A DNA stretch of 64,000 nt from Pseudoalteromonas luteoviolacea (GCF_021654285.1 NZ_JAKFZS010000001.1:1-64000), one strand, 5' to 3'. Numbered from the stretch's first letter, positions 48,201 to 56,018 are shown. The notes: generated by a model not told the origin, from the sequence alone. Translations and numbers: made by a program.

Positions 48201-48942
48201 CTATATTAACTTAGCTGAAAACAGTAGCAACAAAGTGGAAGCCGATAGGTTCTATAATCACGCTGATGAATTAGTGAAGCTCTATTCAATTAAAGATCCC
48301 GATAATATCCATATACAGGTCGCTCAATTGCTCTTGGCAAGTAGACTGGGTAGTAGCAAATTAACACAAGGCTACTTAGTCGAAGCCCAAACACACTTTT
48401 TAGAAGGTTTGGATATAACAAGAAAACTACGTATATTGAATGACAGCAACATAGATTGGCAAGGGCATAGTATAGAGTTATACATGGCCTATGCAGACTA
48501 CCTTACCCAAACTAATCAAACTGAACAAAGTGCACAGTATTATGAAAAAGCACTCGAATCAGCTAAACAACTACATGATCAAGATACGCAGAACCTTGAC
48601 TTCATAAGTCTTTTACAAGGTGCTTACTCAAAGATGGCGATCCACTTATATAACCAAGGCGAGAAGAAGTCTGCGCAATCACACCTTGAACAGGCCAAAG
48701 CATACGCATTGCACCTAACTGAAACGACACCAGACAACCAAGGCTATCAAGTTAGCTACCGTAAAAAACTATTTAATCTTGGTTATATTGCATCAGAAAT
48801 CGGTGAAATTGACAGCGCCTGCGATTATTTTTTATCTGGGAAGACTCTTTCGGACAAATTCCTGCAGTCTCATACCAGTATTCAATGGCAAAAAGCAAAA
48901 AATAAATTTGAACACTATATAGAATTACTTAAGTGTAACTAA
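45283..48942 (+). CDS. Lon-like protease domain fused to nSTAND1 NTPase, TM helix and TPR-like repeats
   Basis: 1219 aa. Residues ~60-235 resemble the Lon (S16) proteolytic domain: EDSTSVGLGYAL aligns with Lon's DGPSAGI (Ser127), STGEVSPSGNVHAIG with TGEITLRG, and HINNKIEGA with GGLKEKLLAA (Lys175). Residues ~250-480 are an nSTAND1-type NTPase: FDPHDAYYFFGRDK entry, Walker A GVSGSGKSS (286-294), Walker B IDQFEE (Asp384). A winged-helix-like region ends in LTHDCLISI and WPRFFIWLSARKEYL, as in other nSTAND1 proteins. One TM helix (~702-720) precedes ~480 residues of TPR-like helices. There is no Lon ATPase, so this is not a Lon orthologue. It heads an apparent operon with a sigma-like gene. The role is unknown; a sensor or conflict protein is inferred. 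Confidence 0.8.
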   Translation: MHDIYVLALRNGLKIIFKSSDDRETDDLPIRAKKMHILLSDKRYTYSPKFRFIKPKDRQKVKVKFANDLILALGYKFKEQRNYFEMAAEAAFMSLNPLDRQQNQFFIELDLVTSNQQTVNLQEDSTSVGLGYALSCALAYRAHIQKTAEFTSTCFSTGEVSPSGNVHAIGHINNKIEGALYAMTYRHSGPFIIFYPRANHDEIDEKLIHDVELLGGQLSPVEHINEALQLLLGEEYDGTQQSGSLTFKGLRSFDPHDAYYFFGRDKLTSDLLALFNDKPSLIKVHGVSGSGKSSLIKAGLLPAIAQQGENVKWHIGLPKDFDSSASLLKHFICSNEAGFEAVLKAMSVSLEQFVEELLKLNTTFLDELALHLTAHKTTYFWYIDQFEEIFEIEPDNRLLQSLAKLSEYTPISVIVSIRSEYLHNTDMIGRDFYVPHSLTAEDWLKIINNQAIALGITLEEGLAQTIQTEALKLSHALPAVEYLLAQMHALAIDSDQPKTLTFSQYNQLNKLTGVIYRQAEYILGQFEPLTEQFFELFIGVNINGTCYSKHVDFIALEQENPQLLELVNALIEKQLVIRHQAHKLPPYVKLTHDCLISIAEERTLDQQIWPRFFIWLSARKEYLQWFHGIEAKYKQWKNFSTQPEEQNNFTLGKHELQDGIKYLSQPGTISLQSTKNYILSSQSFYQTALEQQNKTQKRRLLTTSVLFLCALGTATFAYHQKQLVISEQEKTAQALSHLKDNVLLNVDAIEPILAQYLPTFQRKYLNNHITKLVSSVDSIPLDDTDKLRLLLIKVRVLRQDDSTHIDEIQDILTALESKITKVGNVDPKGLQLAISFNYEFGSLLIKQGRNEEAKTYLARALAQVKNLPSDPTSALIEAKLVSQIAFMALWEGDLNLAATKYNEALQLLDTQVPSDSLESAYNVVRVNTYRNLAKTAPSEQQASDFLLRAKTALEKQLITDPNHLISQYNLLRIYINLAENSSNKVEADRFYNHADELVKLYSIKDPDNIHIQVAQLLLASRLGSSKLTQGYLVEAQTHFLEGLDITRKLRILNDSNIDWQGHSIELYMAYADYLTQTNQTEQSAQYYEKALESAKQLHDQDTQNLDFISLLQGAYSKMAIHLYNQGEKKSAQSHLEQAKAYALHLTETTPDNQGYQVSYRKKLFNLGYIASEIGEIDSACDYFLSGKTLSDKFLQSHTSIQWQKAKNKFEHYIELLKCN

Positions 48943-49099
48943 AATGGCAACAATCCTTGATAACATCCATTAGGAATAAAAACAATATGCTGAAACTTAT
49001 AGAGAAGTTGTTATATCGCAAGCAGTTTTCAGGCTATTCCTATTAATGTAAAAGAAACGAATGATATAAGGGATACAGCAACAATCAAAGGGGGTATGG

Positions 49100-49864
49100 A
49101 TGTGGTTTGATAACAAACAAGCCGTACAAGAAGCATATAAGTTTATAAAGTTTTTGCTTCGAAAAAAAGCGATTACTGATCATAGGATCGACACTGAAGC
49201 ACTTATTCAAGAGACATTGTTAAAAGTGATAAAAGCGACTAAGCAAGAGGATAACGATAGCTCTTGTAGTAACAACGATAAACAAAAACTCAATACTCAA
49301 AAAGATTTTAACCATGTTTTAAAAGCTTATACATATCGCGCATTTGAAAGCGTCTATTTAGATATGGGCAGTAATGTCACATACCGTAGAAAGTCCGCTT
49401 CAGAGCAAGCTAAAGCGCCTGAGGAAGGACGTTCAGTGCAAATTGTTCACCTCTACGAAAGCAATAATAACGCAGATGGTTCAAGCAGTAATATTTATGA
49501 ATTGATGCCAAGTGATCAGCCTTCCCCTGATCAAGTCGCTAAAATGGATAAAAATGCACGGTTATTTATCAATCTTTTATTGGAAACGATCGCACAGGAA
49601 GAAGACAAGAAAAAGCAAGCACTGTTTTATGACTTTTTTTCACTGTCTTTTAGACAAAATGCACTTACTCAAAAGCAACTGGGTGAGCGTCATGGCTTCA
49701 AAGGCAATGCCGCCATCACCTATATTTCAAGGTTTGTTAGTAAACTATCAAAACGAGTCGAAGAGTCTGGTTTAAGCCTAGAAATAGGCAACAGTCCGCA
49801 AGTGGACTTCGACATATACTTTCTCACTCACAGCAATAAAATAAATGAGACGATATCGGTATGA
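49100..49864 (+). CDS. Divergent ECF-like RNA polymerase sigma factor
   Basis: 254 aa. Residues ~25-45 (DTEALIQETLLKVIKAT) match sigma region 2.1-2.2, and ~75-100 (AYTYRAFESVYLDMGSNVTYRR) match 2.3-2.4. A polar linker (~105-150) follows. Residues ~195-225 (LTQKQLGERHGFKGNAAITY) match the region 4 helix-turn-helix. It is longer than a usual ECF factor and its region 2 is diverged, so it could be a DNA-binding relative and not a true sigma factor. AAAGGGGG lies upstream. It is 157 bp after the STAND gene and overlaps the next gene by 4 nt. Confidence 0.65.
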   Translation: MWFDNKQAVQEAYKFIKFLLRKKAITDHRIDTEALIQETLLKVIKATKQEDNDSSCSNNDKQKLNTQKDFNHVLKAYTYRAFESVYLDMGSNVTYRRKSASEQAKAPEEGRSVQIVHLYESNNNADGSSSNIYELMPSDQPSPDQVAKMDKNARLFINLLLETIAQEEDKKKQALFYDFFSLSFRQNALTQKQLGERHGFKGNAAITYISRFVSKLSKRVEESGLSLEIGNSPQVDFDIYFLTHSNKINETISV

Positions 49865-50427
49865 ATAAGGTTAAGATCACAGACAAGGTATTAGAGTCGC
49901 TTGAAGATCACCTCATTGCAAAATCAATTACGGAGTATGAGCATGAAGAAGACCATGCCCTCACCCCTCAAGAGATCGCAATTATTGAGCGGATCTATAG
50001 TCAACAAAAGTCAACAGAGCAAACTTTTAAAGCATTGAACTTTGAAGTACCGTTACTGGCTGCAAGCTCTGAATTAAAGGCCTCAGATAAGCCATGGTGG
50101 GATTTTGACACCATCATCAACGATACCTTCCAACTGGCTGTCTTTAGTTCATATGAGCAGGAGCTAAGTGAAAATGTCGACTTTGAATTAAACCCTTTAA
50201 AAGGCAAAGAACGTGAATTTAATGACTACTTTGATACCTTTAGAGGAACCAAACAAGGCATTCGAATTTATTGGGCTAAGAACAGTAGGCAAGTCGTCAT
50301 GGAGGGAGAACTTGTGCACTCATACGAAGGGGATTGTGTCAGTGGTCATGGAAAAATCATATCGAGCGAATACTTCGGTTCCGGACATTTCAAGCTGATG
50401 CTAGAGTTTTTCTCATTACCTAACTAA
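49861..50427 (+). CDS. hypothetical protein, 188 aa, coupled to the sigma-like gene
   Basis: Acidic cytoplasmic protein without signal or TM segment. The N-terminal ~60 residues are helical (KVLESLEDHLIAKSITEY then LTPQEIAIIERIYSQQ). The C-terminal part is beta-rich (GIRIYWAKNSRQVVMEGELV, GHFKLMLEFFSLPN). ATGA overlap with the sigma-like gene means translational coupling and roughly equal amounts, the arrangement typical of sigma/anti-sigma pairs. The sequence shows no known anti-sigma fold, and the role is inferred from position only. Confidence 0.65.
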   Translation: MNKVKITDKVLESLEDHLIAKSITEYEHEEDHALTPQEIAIIERIYSQQKSTEQTFKALNFEVPLLAASSELKASDKPWWDFDTIINDTFQLAVFSSYEQELSENVDFELNPLKGKEREFNDYFDTFRGTKQGIRIYWAKNSRQVVMEGELVHSYEGDCVSGHGKIISSEYFGSGHFKLMLEFFSLPN

Positions 50428-50509
50428 AAGGGACTGTTGGGTAACAATTTTAAATTATGCTGACTCAATTATAATTTAACAAATGATTTCTATTGGCTGT
50501 GAATTAACA

Positions 50510-50534
50510 AATCAACGGGTTATACCCGTTGATT
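50510..50534 (+). terminator. Hairpin after the sigma-like operon
   Basis: ATCAACGGGT (50511-50520) and ACCCGTTGAT (50524-50533) form a perfect 10-bp stem with a 3-nt loop (11 bp with the flanking A-T pair), 83 bp after the last gene. The tail is only weakly T-rich. Confidence 0.55.
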
Positions 50535-50672
50535 ATTCACGTATTTATACCGCACAATTTAGCCGCACAAAACCTAACTGTTAAACAGCAACACTGGGAA
50601 TACTGATACTTAAGTTGCGTTAGATAAGTCACGTCTAGAAAATAAAACAGAAAAATATGCTTGAATAATAAA

Positions 50673-50759
50673 TGGTGCCCGGGGCCGGACTTGAACCGGC
50701 ACGCTGTTACCAGCGAGGGATTTTAAATCCCTTGTGTCTACCAATTCCACCACCCGGGC
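50673..50759 (-). tRNA. tRNA-Leu(UAA)
   Basis: 87 nt with encoded CCA. Acceptor stem is GCCCGGG/CCCGGGC, the anticodon loop TTTAAAA carries UAA, and a class II variable arm and GGTTCAAGTCC T-loop are present. It is the last of eight tRNA genes and its 3' end faces the STAND module. Confidence 0.95.
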
Positions 50760-50796
50760 ATCGGATGTCTACGCATGTAGAATTTGTGGAAGTAAA

Positions 50797-50870
50797 TGGA
50801 GGCGGAACCCGGAGTCGAACCGAGGTAGACGGATTTGCAATCCGCTGCATGGCCACTCTGCCATTCCGCC
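50797..50870 (-). tRNA. tRNA-Cys(GCA)
   Basis: 74 nt with encoded CCA. Acceptor is GGCGGAA, anticodon loop ATTGCAAA with GCA, T-arm GGTTCGACTCC. Confidence 0.95.
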
Positions 50871-50885
50871 AAACTCTTTAAGAGT

Positions 50886-50961
50886 TGGAGCGAGTAACGA
50901 GGTTCGAACTCGTGACCTCGACCTTGGCAAGGTCGCGCTCTACCAGCTGAGCTATACTCGC
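50886..50961 (-). tRNA. tRNA-Gly(GCC)
   Basis: 76 nt with encoded CCA. Acceptor is GCGAGTA, D-arm AGCTCAGCTGGTAGAGC, anticodon loop TTGCCAA with GCC, T-arm GAGTTCGAACCTC. Confidence 0.95.
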
Positions 50962-50979
50962 ATATTCACTTATAAAAAG

Positions 50980-51066
50980 TGGTGCCCGGGGCCGGACTTG
51001 AACCGGCACGCTGTTACCAGCGAGGGATTTTAAATCCCTTGTGTCTACCAATTCCACCACCCGGGC
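50980..51066 (-). tRNA. tRNA-Leu(UAA)
   Basis: 87 nt, identical as far as I can read to the tRNA-Leu at 50673. Anticodon UAA, encoded CCA. Confidence 0.95.
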
Positions 51067-51101
51067 ATCGGGTTTTGCAAAAGCCAACCTTAAAATAAAG
51101 T

Positions 51102-51177
51102 TGGAGCGAGTAACGAGGTTCGAACTCGTGACCTCGACCTTGGCAAGGTCGCGCTCTACCAGCTGAGCTATACTCGC
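51102..51177 (-). tRNA. tRNA-Gly(GCC)
   Basis: 76 nt, identical by eye to the tRNA-Gly at 50886. Anticodon GCC, encoded CCA. Confidence 0.95.
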
Positions 51178-51185
51178 ACAATAAA

Positions 51186-51272
51186 TGGTGCCCGGGGCCG
51201 GACTTGAACCGGCACGCTGTTACCAGCGAGGGATTTTAAATCCCTTGTGTCTACCAATTCCACCACCCGGGC
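51186..51272 (-). tRNA. tRNA-Leu(UAA)
   Basis: 87 nt, third copy of the same tRNA-Leu. Anticodon UAA, encoded CCA. It lies only 8 bp from tRNA-Gly 51102-51177. Confidence 0.95.
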
Positions 51273-51309
51273 ATCGGGCTGCTTTCGCATGTGGATTACA
51301 TTGAGAAGA

Positions 51310-51383
51310 TGGAGGCGGAACCCGGAGTCGAACCGAGGTAGACGGATTTGCAATCCGCTGCATGGCCACTCTGCCATTCCGCC
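51310..51383 (-). tRNA. tRNA-Cys(GCA)
   Basis: 74 nt, second copy of tRNA-Cys. Anticodon GCA, encoded CCA. The spacer to the neighbouring Leu gene resembles that of the first Cys-Leu pair. Confidence 0.95.
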
Positions 51384-51403
51384 GTCAATTCAGCATCAAA
51401 AAT

Positions 51404-51479
51404 TGGAGCGAGTAACGAGGTTCGAACTCGTGACCTCGACCTTGGCAAGGTCGCGCTCTACCAGCTGAGCTATACTCGC
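51404..51479 (-). tRNA. tRNA-Gly(GCC)
   Basis: 76 nt, third copy of tRNA-Gly, and the promoter-proximal gene of the cluster. Anticodon GCC, encoded CCA. Confidence 0.95.
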
Positions 51480-51554
51480 AACATAAACACAAAGCAACAT
51501 AAACTGCCTTGGTTACATTTCGTTTTGATGACTGTTGTCTCTCAACACGGACGC

Positions 51555-51582
51555 ATTCTACAGAACTTCCTGATTGCGTCAA
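51555..51582 (-). promoter_or_regulatory. Promoter of the tRNA cluster
   Basis: On the minus strand TTGACG (51577-51582), a 16-bp spacer and TAGAAT (51555-51560), followed by a GC-rich discriminator GCGTCC typical of stringently controlled stable-RNA promoters. It lies about 75 bp upstream of the first tRNA-Gly. Confidence 0.8.
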
Positions 51583-51653
51583 TATAAAAAATGAATGTTT
51601 TTAACTGTTTGCTTATTTTTTATCTAAACCGACCTATAATTGCTCAATATCAA

Positions 51654-52199
51654 TTAAGATTTGAGCAATTCACCTTTAGCAGCAATCAAATATTGCATCA
51701 TAGAGACTATCGTTAATATGGTTGCTGTTGCCAACAACATATAACTGAGCATCAACATCCAAGATGAAAACTGCCAAATTAAGCCAATAATCGCTAGCAT
51801 CTGGGCTGCCGTTTTAAACTTACCTAGCGAAGACACAGCCACACTAGCTCTTTTCCCAATACCAGCCATCCACTCACGAAGCGCGGATATAACGATTTCA
51901 CGACTAATGATCACAACTGCGGCAAATGTGATCCATACATTTTGATAATGAGCGGCAATCATAACTAGTGCAACACTGACCATCACTTTATCAGCAACTG
52001 GATCTAAAAATGCCCCAAATGGTGTGGACTGATTTAATTTACGTGCCAGGTAACCATCTAAGATATCCGTGACAGACGCAAGCCAAAAAATAAATGCAGC
52101 TGCAAAGAATGCCCATGAATACGGCAAGTAAAAAACCACAGCGAACACTGGGATGAGAAACAACCTAAATGTTGTTAACGCGTTTGGAATATTCCACAT
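51654..52199 (-). CDS. pgsA: CDP-diacylglycerol--glycerol-3-phosphate 3-phosphatidyltransferase
   Basis: 181-aa inner-membrane enzyme that makes phosphatidylglycerol phosphate, the first committed step to phosphatidylglycerol and cardiolipin. The CDP-alcohol phosphotransferase motif is complete: DILDGYLARKLNQSTPFGAF followed by LDPVADKV (residues ~45-73), with all the conserved Asp. About four to five TM helices. The order uvrY-uvrC-pgsA-tRNA(Gly, Cys, Leu) is the same as in E. coli. It follows uvrC by 42 bp. Confidence 0.96.
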   Translation of the reverse strand: MWNIPNALTTFRLFLIPVFAVVFYLPYSWAFFAAAFIFWLASVTDILDGYLARKLNQSTPFGAFLDPVADKVMVSVALVMIAAHYQNVWITFAAVVIISREIVISALREWMAGIGKRASVAVSSLGKFKTAAQMLAIIGLIWQFSSWMLMLSYMLLATATILTIVSMMQYLIAAKGELLKS

Positions 52200-52241
52200 A
52201 ACTACTTAAAGAAATCTTTTTCTATATGTTCGCATGAAGTA

Positions 52242-54065
52242 TCAAGCTTTGTCATGCAAATGGTTAAATATCTTTTCAGCCAACTGCGGACTGATCCCAG
52301 GCACTTGCCCTAATTGTTGTATATTTGCAGATTTTACGCCCTGTAACCCTCCTAAATACTTCAATAATGCCTGACGGCGCTTATTACCCACTCCACCTAT
52401 TTCTTCTAACACAGACTGCGTACGCTGTTTTTGCCTTTTATTACGATGTCCGGCAATGGCAAAGCGATGCGACTCATCTCTAATATGCTGTATTAAGTGC
52501 AGAGCGGGAGAGTCACTGTCTAAATTAATTGTCTTACGGCCAGCATCAAACAATAATGTTTCCAGTCCAGGTTTGCGACTAGTGCCTTTAGCAACACCAA
52601 TCAGCATCGGCATCTTTTCCAAGTGCCAGCACTCAAAAAATGCCTCGGCCCTAGCCAATTGACCTTTACCTCCATCAATAAAGATAATATCAGGTACTTT
52701 GGATTCATCTGTGACTTTCGAATAACGCTTATTCAATGCAAAGTCCATTGCAGCATAGTCATCTCCAGGCGTAATACCTGTGACATTATAGCGGCGATAC
52801 TCTCTTGTATTGGGGCCTTGTGCATCAAATACAACACAAGAGGCAACGGTATTTTCTCCCATCGTATGGCTGATATCAAAACACTCCATGCGATTAATAT
52901 CAGCTAACCCCACCGCTTCTTTCAATAACGCGTATCGTTTGCTAACGGCATCTTGAGTGCTTTGTTTAACCATAATGCTATTCATGGCATTTTTGGTGGC
53001 TAATGCCAAGTAATTTGCCCGTTCGGCCCTTACATTGGTTCGTACATGCACTTTACGCTGTGCAAGTTCCGTCAGCGCCTCTGTGATCGCTTTTTGCTCA
53101 GGTAACTCAAATGGCAACACAATGTCATTTGCAATTCGTGCATTAGAACCGTTAGACACGTAATACTGTCCAACAAATGAAGTTATGATTTCTTCCTCAG
53201 TAGAATCCTTTGGTACCTTCGGAAAATACGTTTTACTGCCTAATATTTTATGGTCACGGATCATCAACATATGGACTGCAGATAACCCATTTCGCTGCGC
53301 AAAGCCGACCACATCCATTTCAGCAAAATTACCAGCAACAGACTGCTGCTCCTGCATTTGTCTTAGCAGCGCTATTTGGTCTCGATACTTAGCAGCCGCC
53401 TCAAAATTGAGGGTCGTGCTCGCACTTTCCATTTTGCTCACCAAAGATTCTATAACTAGATGAGACTTACCACTTAAAAACTGCCTGACTAACTCAACTT
53501 GCTCGGCGTATTCGCCCTGCGACACTTTATCAACGCACGGCGCTGAGCAACGCTTTAATTGATACTGCAAGCACGGCCTGCTTCTTGCGCGATAGTAAGC
53601 GTCTTCACATTGACGAACAGGAAATATTTTCTGCATTAAACGCAAGCTTTCTGATACAGCAGCGCTACTTGGGAAAGGACCGAAATACTCACCTTTCTGT
53701 TTTCGTGCCCCCCGATGAAACGCAATACGTGGATGCTTATGATCGGTTAGCAGAATATAGGGATACGACTTATCGTCGCGAAGTAAAATATTATACCTAG
53801 GCTGGTATTTCTTTATTAAATTGTTTTCGAGTAGTAACGCTTCAGTTTCAGTATTCGTCAGCGTCACTTCAATATCAGCAATGTTACTCACTAATACACG
53901 TGTTTTACTATCTGGGATATTTACACGAAAGTAACTGCTTACTCGCTTTTTTAAATTTTTAGCCTTACCAACATAAATCACCTGGTGTTCTTTATCATAC
54001 ATACGATAAACACCAGGTTCAGTAGACAATGTTTTTAAGAATGATTTGTGGTCAAAATCTGCCAT
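52242..54065 (-). CDS. uvrC: Excinuclease ABC subunit C
   Basis: 607 aa, full length. UvrC makes both incisions in nucleotide excision repair. In order: GIY-YIG nuclease (residues ~15-95, GVYRMYDKEHQVIYVGKAKN), the Cys-rich RPCLQYQLKRCSAPC (~165), the UVR motif that contacts UvrB (~200-240, NFEAAAKYRDQIALL), the RNase H-like nuclease with ECFDISHTMGENTVAS (~395) and IFIDGGKGQL, and C-terminal helix-hairpin-helix repeats (~540-605). It lies 14 bp after uvrY. Confidence 0.97.
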   Translation of the reverse strand: MADFDHKSFLKTLSTEPGVYRMYDKEHQVIYVGKAKNLKKRVSSYFRVNIPDSKTRVLVSNIADIEVTLTNTETEALLLENNLIKKYQPRYNILLRDDKSYPYILLTDHKHPRIAFHRGARKQKGEYFGPFPSSAAVSESLRLMQKIFPVRQCEDAYYRARSRPCLQYQLKRCSAPCVDKVSQGEYAEQVELVRQFLSGKSHLVIESLVSKMESASTTLNFEAAAKYRDQIALLRQMQEQQSVAGNFAEMDVVGFAQRNGLSAVHMLMIRDHKILGSKTYFPKVPKDSTEEEIITSFVGQYYVSNGSNARIANDIVLPFELPEQKAITEALTELAQRKVHVRTNVRAERANYLALATKNAMNSIMVKQSTQDAVSKRYALLKEAVGLADINRMECFDISHTMGENTVASCVVFDAQGPNTREYRRYNVTGITPGDDYAAMDFALNKRYSKVTDESKVPDIIFIDGGKGQLARAEAFFECWHLEKMPMLIGVAKGTSRKPGLETLLFDAGRKTINLDSDSPALHLIQHIRDESHRFAIAGHRNKRQKQRTQSVLEEIGGVGNKRRQALLKYLGGLQGVKSANIQQLGQVPGISPQLAEKIFNHLHDKA

Positions 54066-54079
54066 TCAAATGAATTTGA

Positions 54080-54730
54080 TTATCGAGAACTATCAATATC
54101 AATCATTTTATGACGAATTGCTAAATGAGTCAGCTCTACATCACCACTGACGTCCAATTTTTCAAACATTCTATAACGGTAACTATTCACAGTTTTGGAG
54201 CTTAAGTTTAATCGCTCGGCAATATCTTGTGCTTTCTCACCTTTTGTGATCATTAACATGATTTGCAGTTCTCGATCAGACAACGACTGAAACGGGTTTT
54301 CATCTACTTTCCCACTGAACTGCGCCAATGCGATTTGCTGTGCTATCTCTGGGGCGATGTAACGCTGACCTGAGTTGACGGAGCGGATCGCATTGATCAT
54401 TTCATCTGGGCCTGCACTTTTTGTTAAATAACCATGTGCGCCGATTTGCATTACTTTGCTTGGGAATGGATCTTCACAGTGCACAGTGAGCACTATTACC
54501 TTCACATCAGGGCAATAACGACAGATTTTTTTAGTCGCTTCTAAACCACCAATCCCCGGCATATTCATGTCCATTAATACGATATCAGGTTCATTCTGGC
54601 GGCAAAAAGTAACCGCTTCTTCCCCAGTTTTAGCCTCTCCGACCACCTTGAAACCGCGCACATCATCTAAGATACGCTTAATTCCAGTCCTTACAAGTTC
54701 ATGATCATCAACTAAAAGTACGTTAATCAA
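54080..54730 (-). CDS. uvrY: UvrY/GacA-family response regulator
   Basis: 216 aa: a receiver domain with phospho-Asp in DIVLMDMNMPGIGG (Asp54) and the K in LTKSAG, then a LuxR-type helix-turn-helix (~residues 150-205, LSDRELQIMLMITKGEKAQDI then LNLSSKTVNSYRYRMFEKL). In relatives, phosphorylation by BarA/GacS activates transcription of csrB-type small RNAs, which free targets of CsrA. Its place directly before uvrC is the usual one. No sensor kinase gene is in the window. Confidence 0.95.
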   Translation of the reverse strand: MINVLLVDDHELVRTGIKRILDDVRGFKVVGEAKTGEEAVTFCRQNEPDIVLMDMNMPGIGGLEATKKICRYCPDVKVIVLTVHCEDPFPSKVMQIGAHGYLTKSAGPDEMINAIRSVNSGQRYIAPEIAQQIALAQFSGKVDENPFQSLSDRELQIMLMITKGEKAQDIAERLNLSSKTVNSYRYRMFEKLDVSGDVELTHLAIRHKMIDIDSSR

Positions 54731-54869
54731 TGGAACATCCTCACGCTAGCCCTTGGTAAAAAATCTATTCGATATGCTTTGCGAGATTAACATATAATTT
54801 CACAAAGCATAATCTGTTACATTAAGCCAACCTATTAATATACGACTATATTACTAGATTTAATCTTGG

Positions 54870-56018
54870 CTACTCTGATTTTTCAGAGAATCGGTTCACC
54901 CACAATGCAATCACGCCATCACCCGTTACGTTACAGGCGGTACCGAAACTATCTTGCGCAAGATAAAGTGCAATCATTAATGCTATCGCACTTTCATCAA
55001 AACCAAGCATCGACGTTAACAAACCCAGTGCAGACATGACGGCTCCACCTGGTGCGCCAGGTGCCGCAATCATAACAACCCCAAGCATAAATATGAACGG
55101 TAGCATTTCCAGTAGTGATGGAATAGCCATCGTTGGTGATAAAAACATCACTGCCATAGCACATGTCACAATTGTTATCGTTGAACCGGATAAATGAATT
55201 GTAGCACATAAAGGAACGGAAAAGTTTGCAACTTCTTCCGAAACACCATTTGCCTTACTTGCTCTCAACGAAACCGGGATCGTTGCAGCACTGGACATAG
55301 TACCAATCGCTGTGAAATAAGCTGGCAACATATTTTTGACCAATTCCAACGGACTTCGCTTTAGCATGAGCCCAGTAACAATGAATAATATTGTAAGCCA
55401 TAACCAGTGCATACCGACCGCTGCCACTAATACCACACCGAATGTACTGAGTGTATCAACAACCGTGCCAGCAACTGCCATTTCAGCAAATACACCCGCA
55501 ATATAGAACGGTAGTGCCGGAATAATCACTTTAGCCAATAAAGCATCAATCACATCACGGCCTTGGTCGACCACACTTTTCAATTGATTTAAGTTCAACT
55601 GGCTAATGCCAATACCAAAAATAAACGCAGCTGCCAATGCAGTCATTACACTCATAAGTGGTGGAATTTCTAGCTGAATATATCCTTTGAGCTCAGCGCC
55701 TTTAGTCGCTTCATAGACGATGCTACCCTCAAAGAAACCAGTGGCAAATAATACAAGTAACACAGCAAGCGTGCCGGCTATTACCGTAGAACTATATGCA
55801 AATCCAACCGTCTTACCTAAAAGATGTCCAGATGTTTTAGGTAAACCGGCAATACCAGAAGCGATAAAAAATAGGATAATCAGAGGGATTGTAAAGCTAA
55901 TTAGCTGGCCTATTATTACTTTTGCTGTATATAGCAGCTCAGTCAGACCCAAAGGCAAGTACAAACCTGCCAAGATACCGCCTAGGATACCGGCGATGAG
56001 TTTTATTATTAGAGACAT
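54870..56018 (-). CDS. Dicarboxylate/amino acid:cation symporter (DAACS family)
   Basis: 382-aa inner-membrane symporter with about eight TM helices and two re-entrant loops. Family motifs are MSSAATIPVSLRAS (HP1, the usual SSSAT variant), MIAAPGAPGGAV (HP2-side) and NVTGDGVIALWVNR near the C-terminus, whose Asp binds substrate and cation. It would take up glutamate, aspartate or a C4-dicarboxylate with Na+ or H+; the exact substrate is not clear. The length is slightly below the usual ~410. Monocistronic. Confidence 0.92.
   Translation of the reverse strand: MSLIIKLIAGILGGILAGLYLPLGLTELLYTAKVIIGQLISFTIPLIILFFIASGIAGLPKTSGHLLGKTVGFAYSSTVIAGTLAVLLVLFATGFFEGSIVYEATKGAELKGYIQLEIPPLMSVMTALAAAFIFGIGISQLNLNQLKSVVDQGRDVIDALLAKVIIPALPFYIAGVFAEMAVAGTVVDTLSTFGVVLVAAVGMHWLWLTILFIVTGLMLKRSPLELVKNMLPAYFTAIGTMSSAATIPVSLRASKANGVSEEVANFSVPLCATIHLSGSTITIVTCAMAVMFLSPTMAIPSLLEMLPFIFMLGVVMIAAPGAPGGAVMSALGLLTSMLGFDESAIALMIALYLAQDSFGTACNVTGDGVIALWVNRFSEKSE

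Noticed and set aside
45283..48942. Large STAND-domain gene as an ordinary Lon protease
   Set aside because: The NTPase is of nSTAND1 type and follows the protease domain; Lon has its AAA+ domain before it, and here a TM helix and TPR-like repeats follow.
50673..51479. Regularly repeated near-identical blocks resembling a CRISPR array
   Set aside because: The repeats are complete tRNA genes with acceptor stems, anticodons and encoded CCA; spacing is irregular and the units are 74-87 nt.
50672..51587. Short reading frames on both strands across the tRNA region
   Set aside because: They consist of tRNA sequence and recur with each tRNA copy; none has a ribosome binding site.
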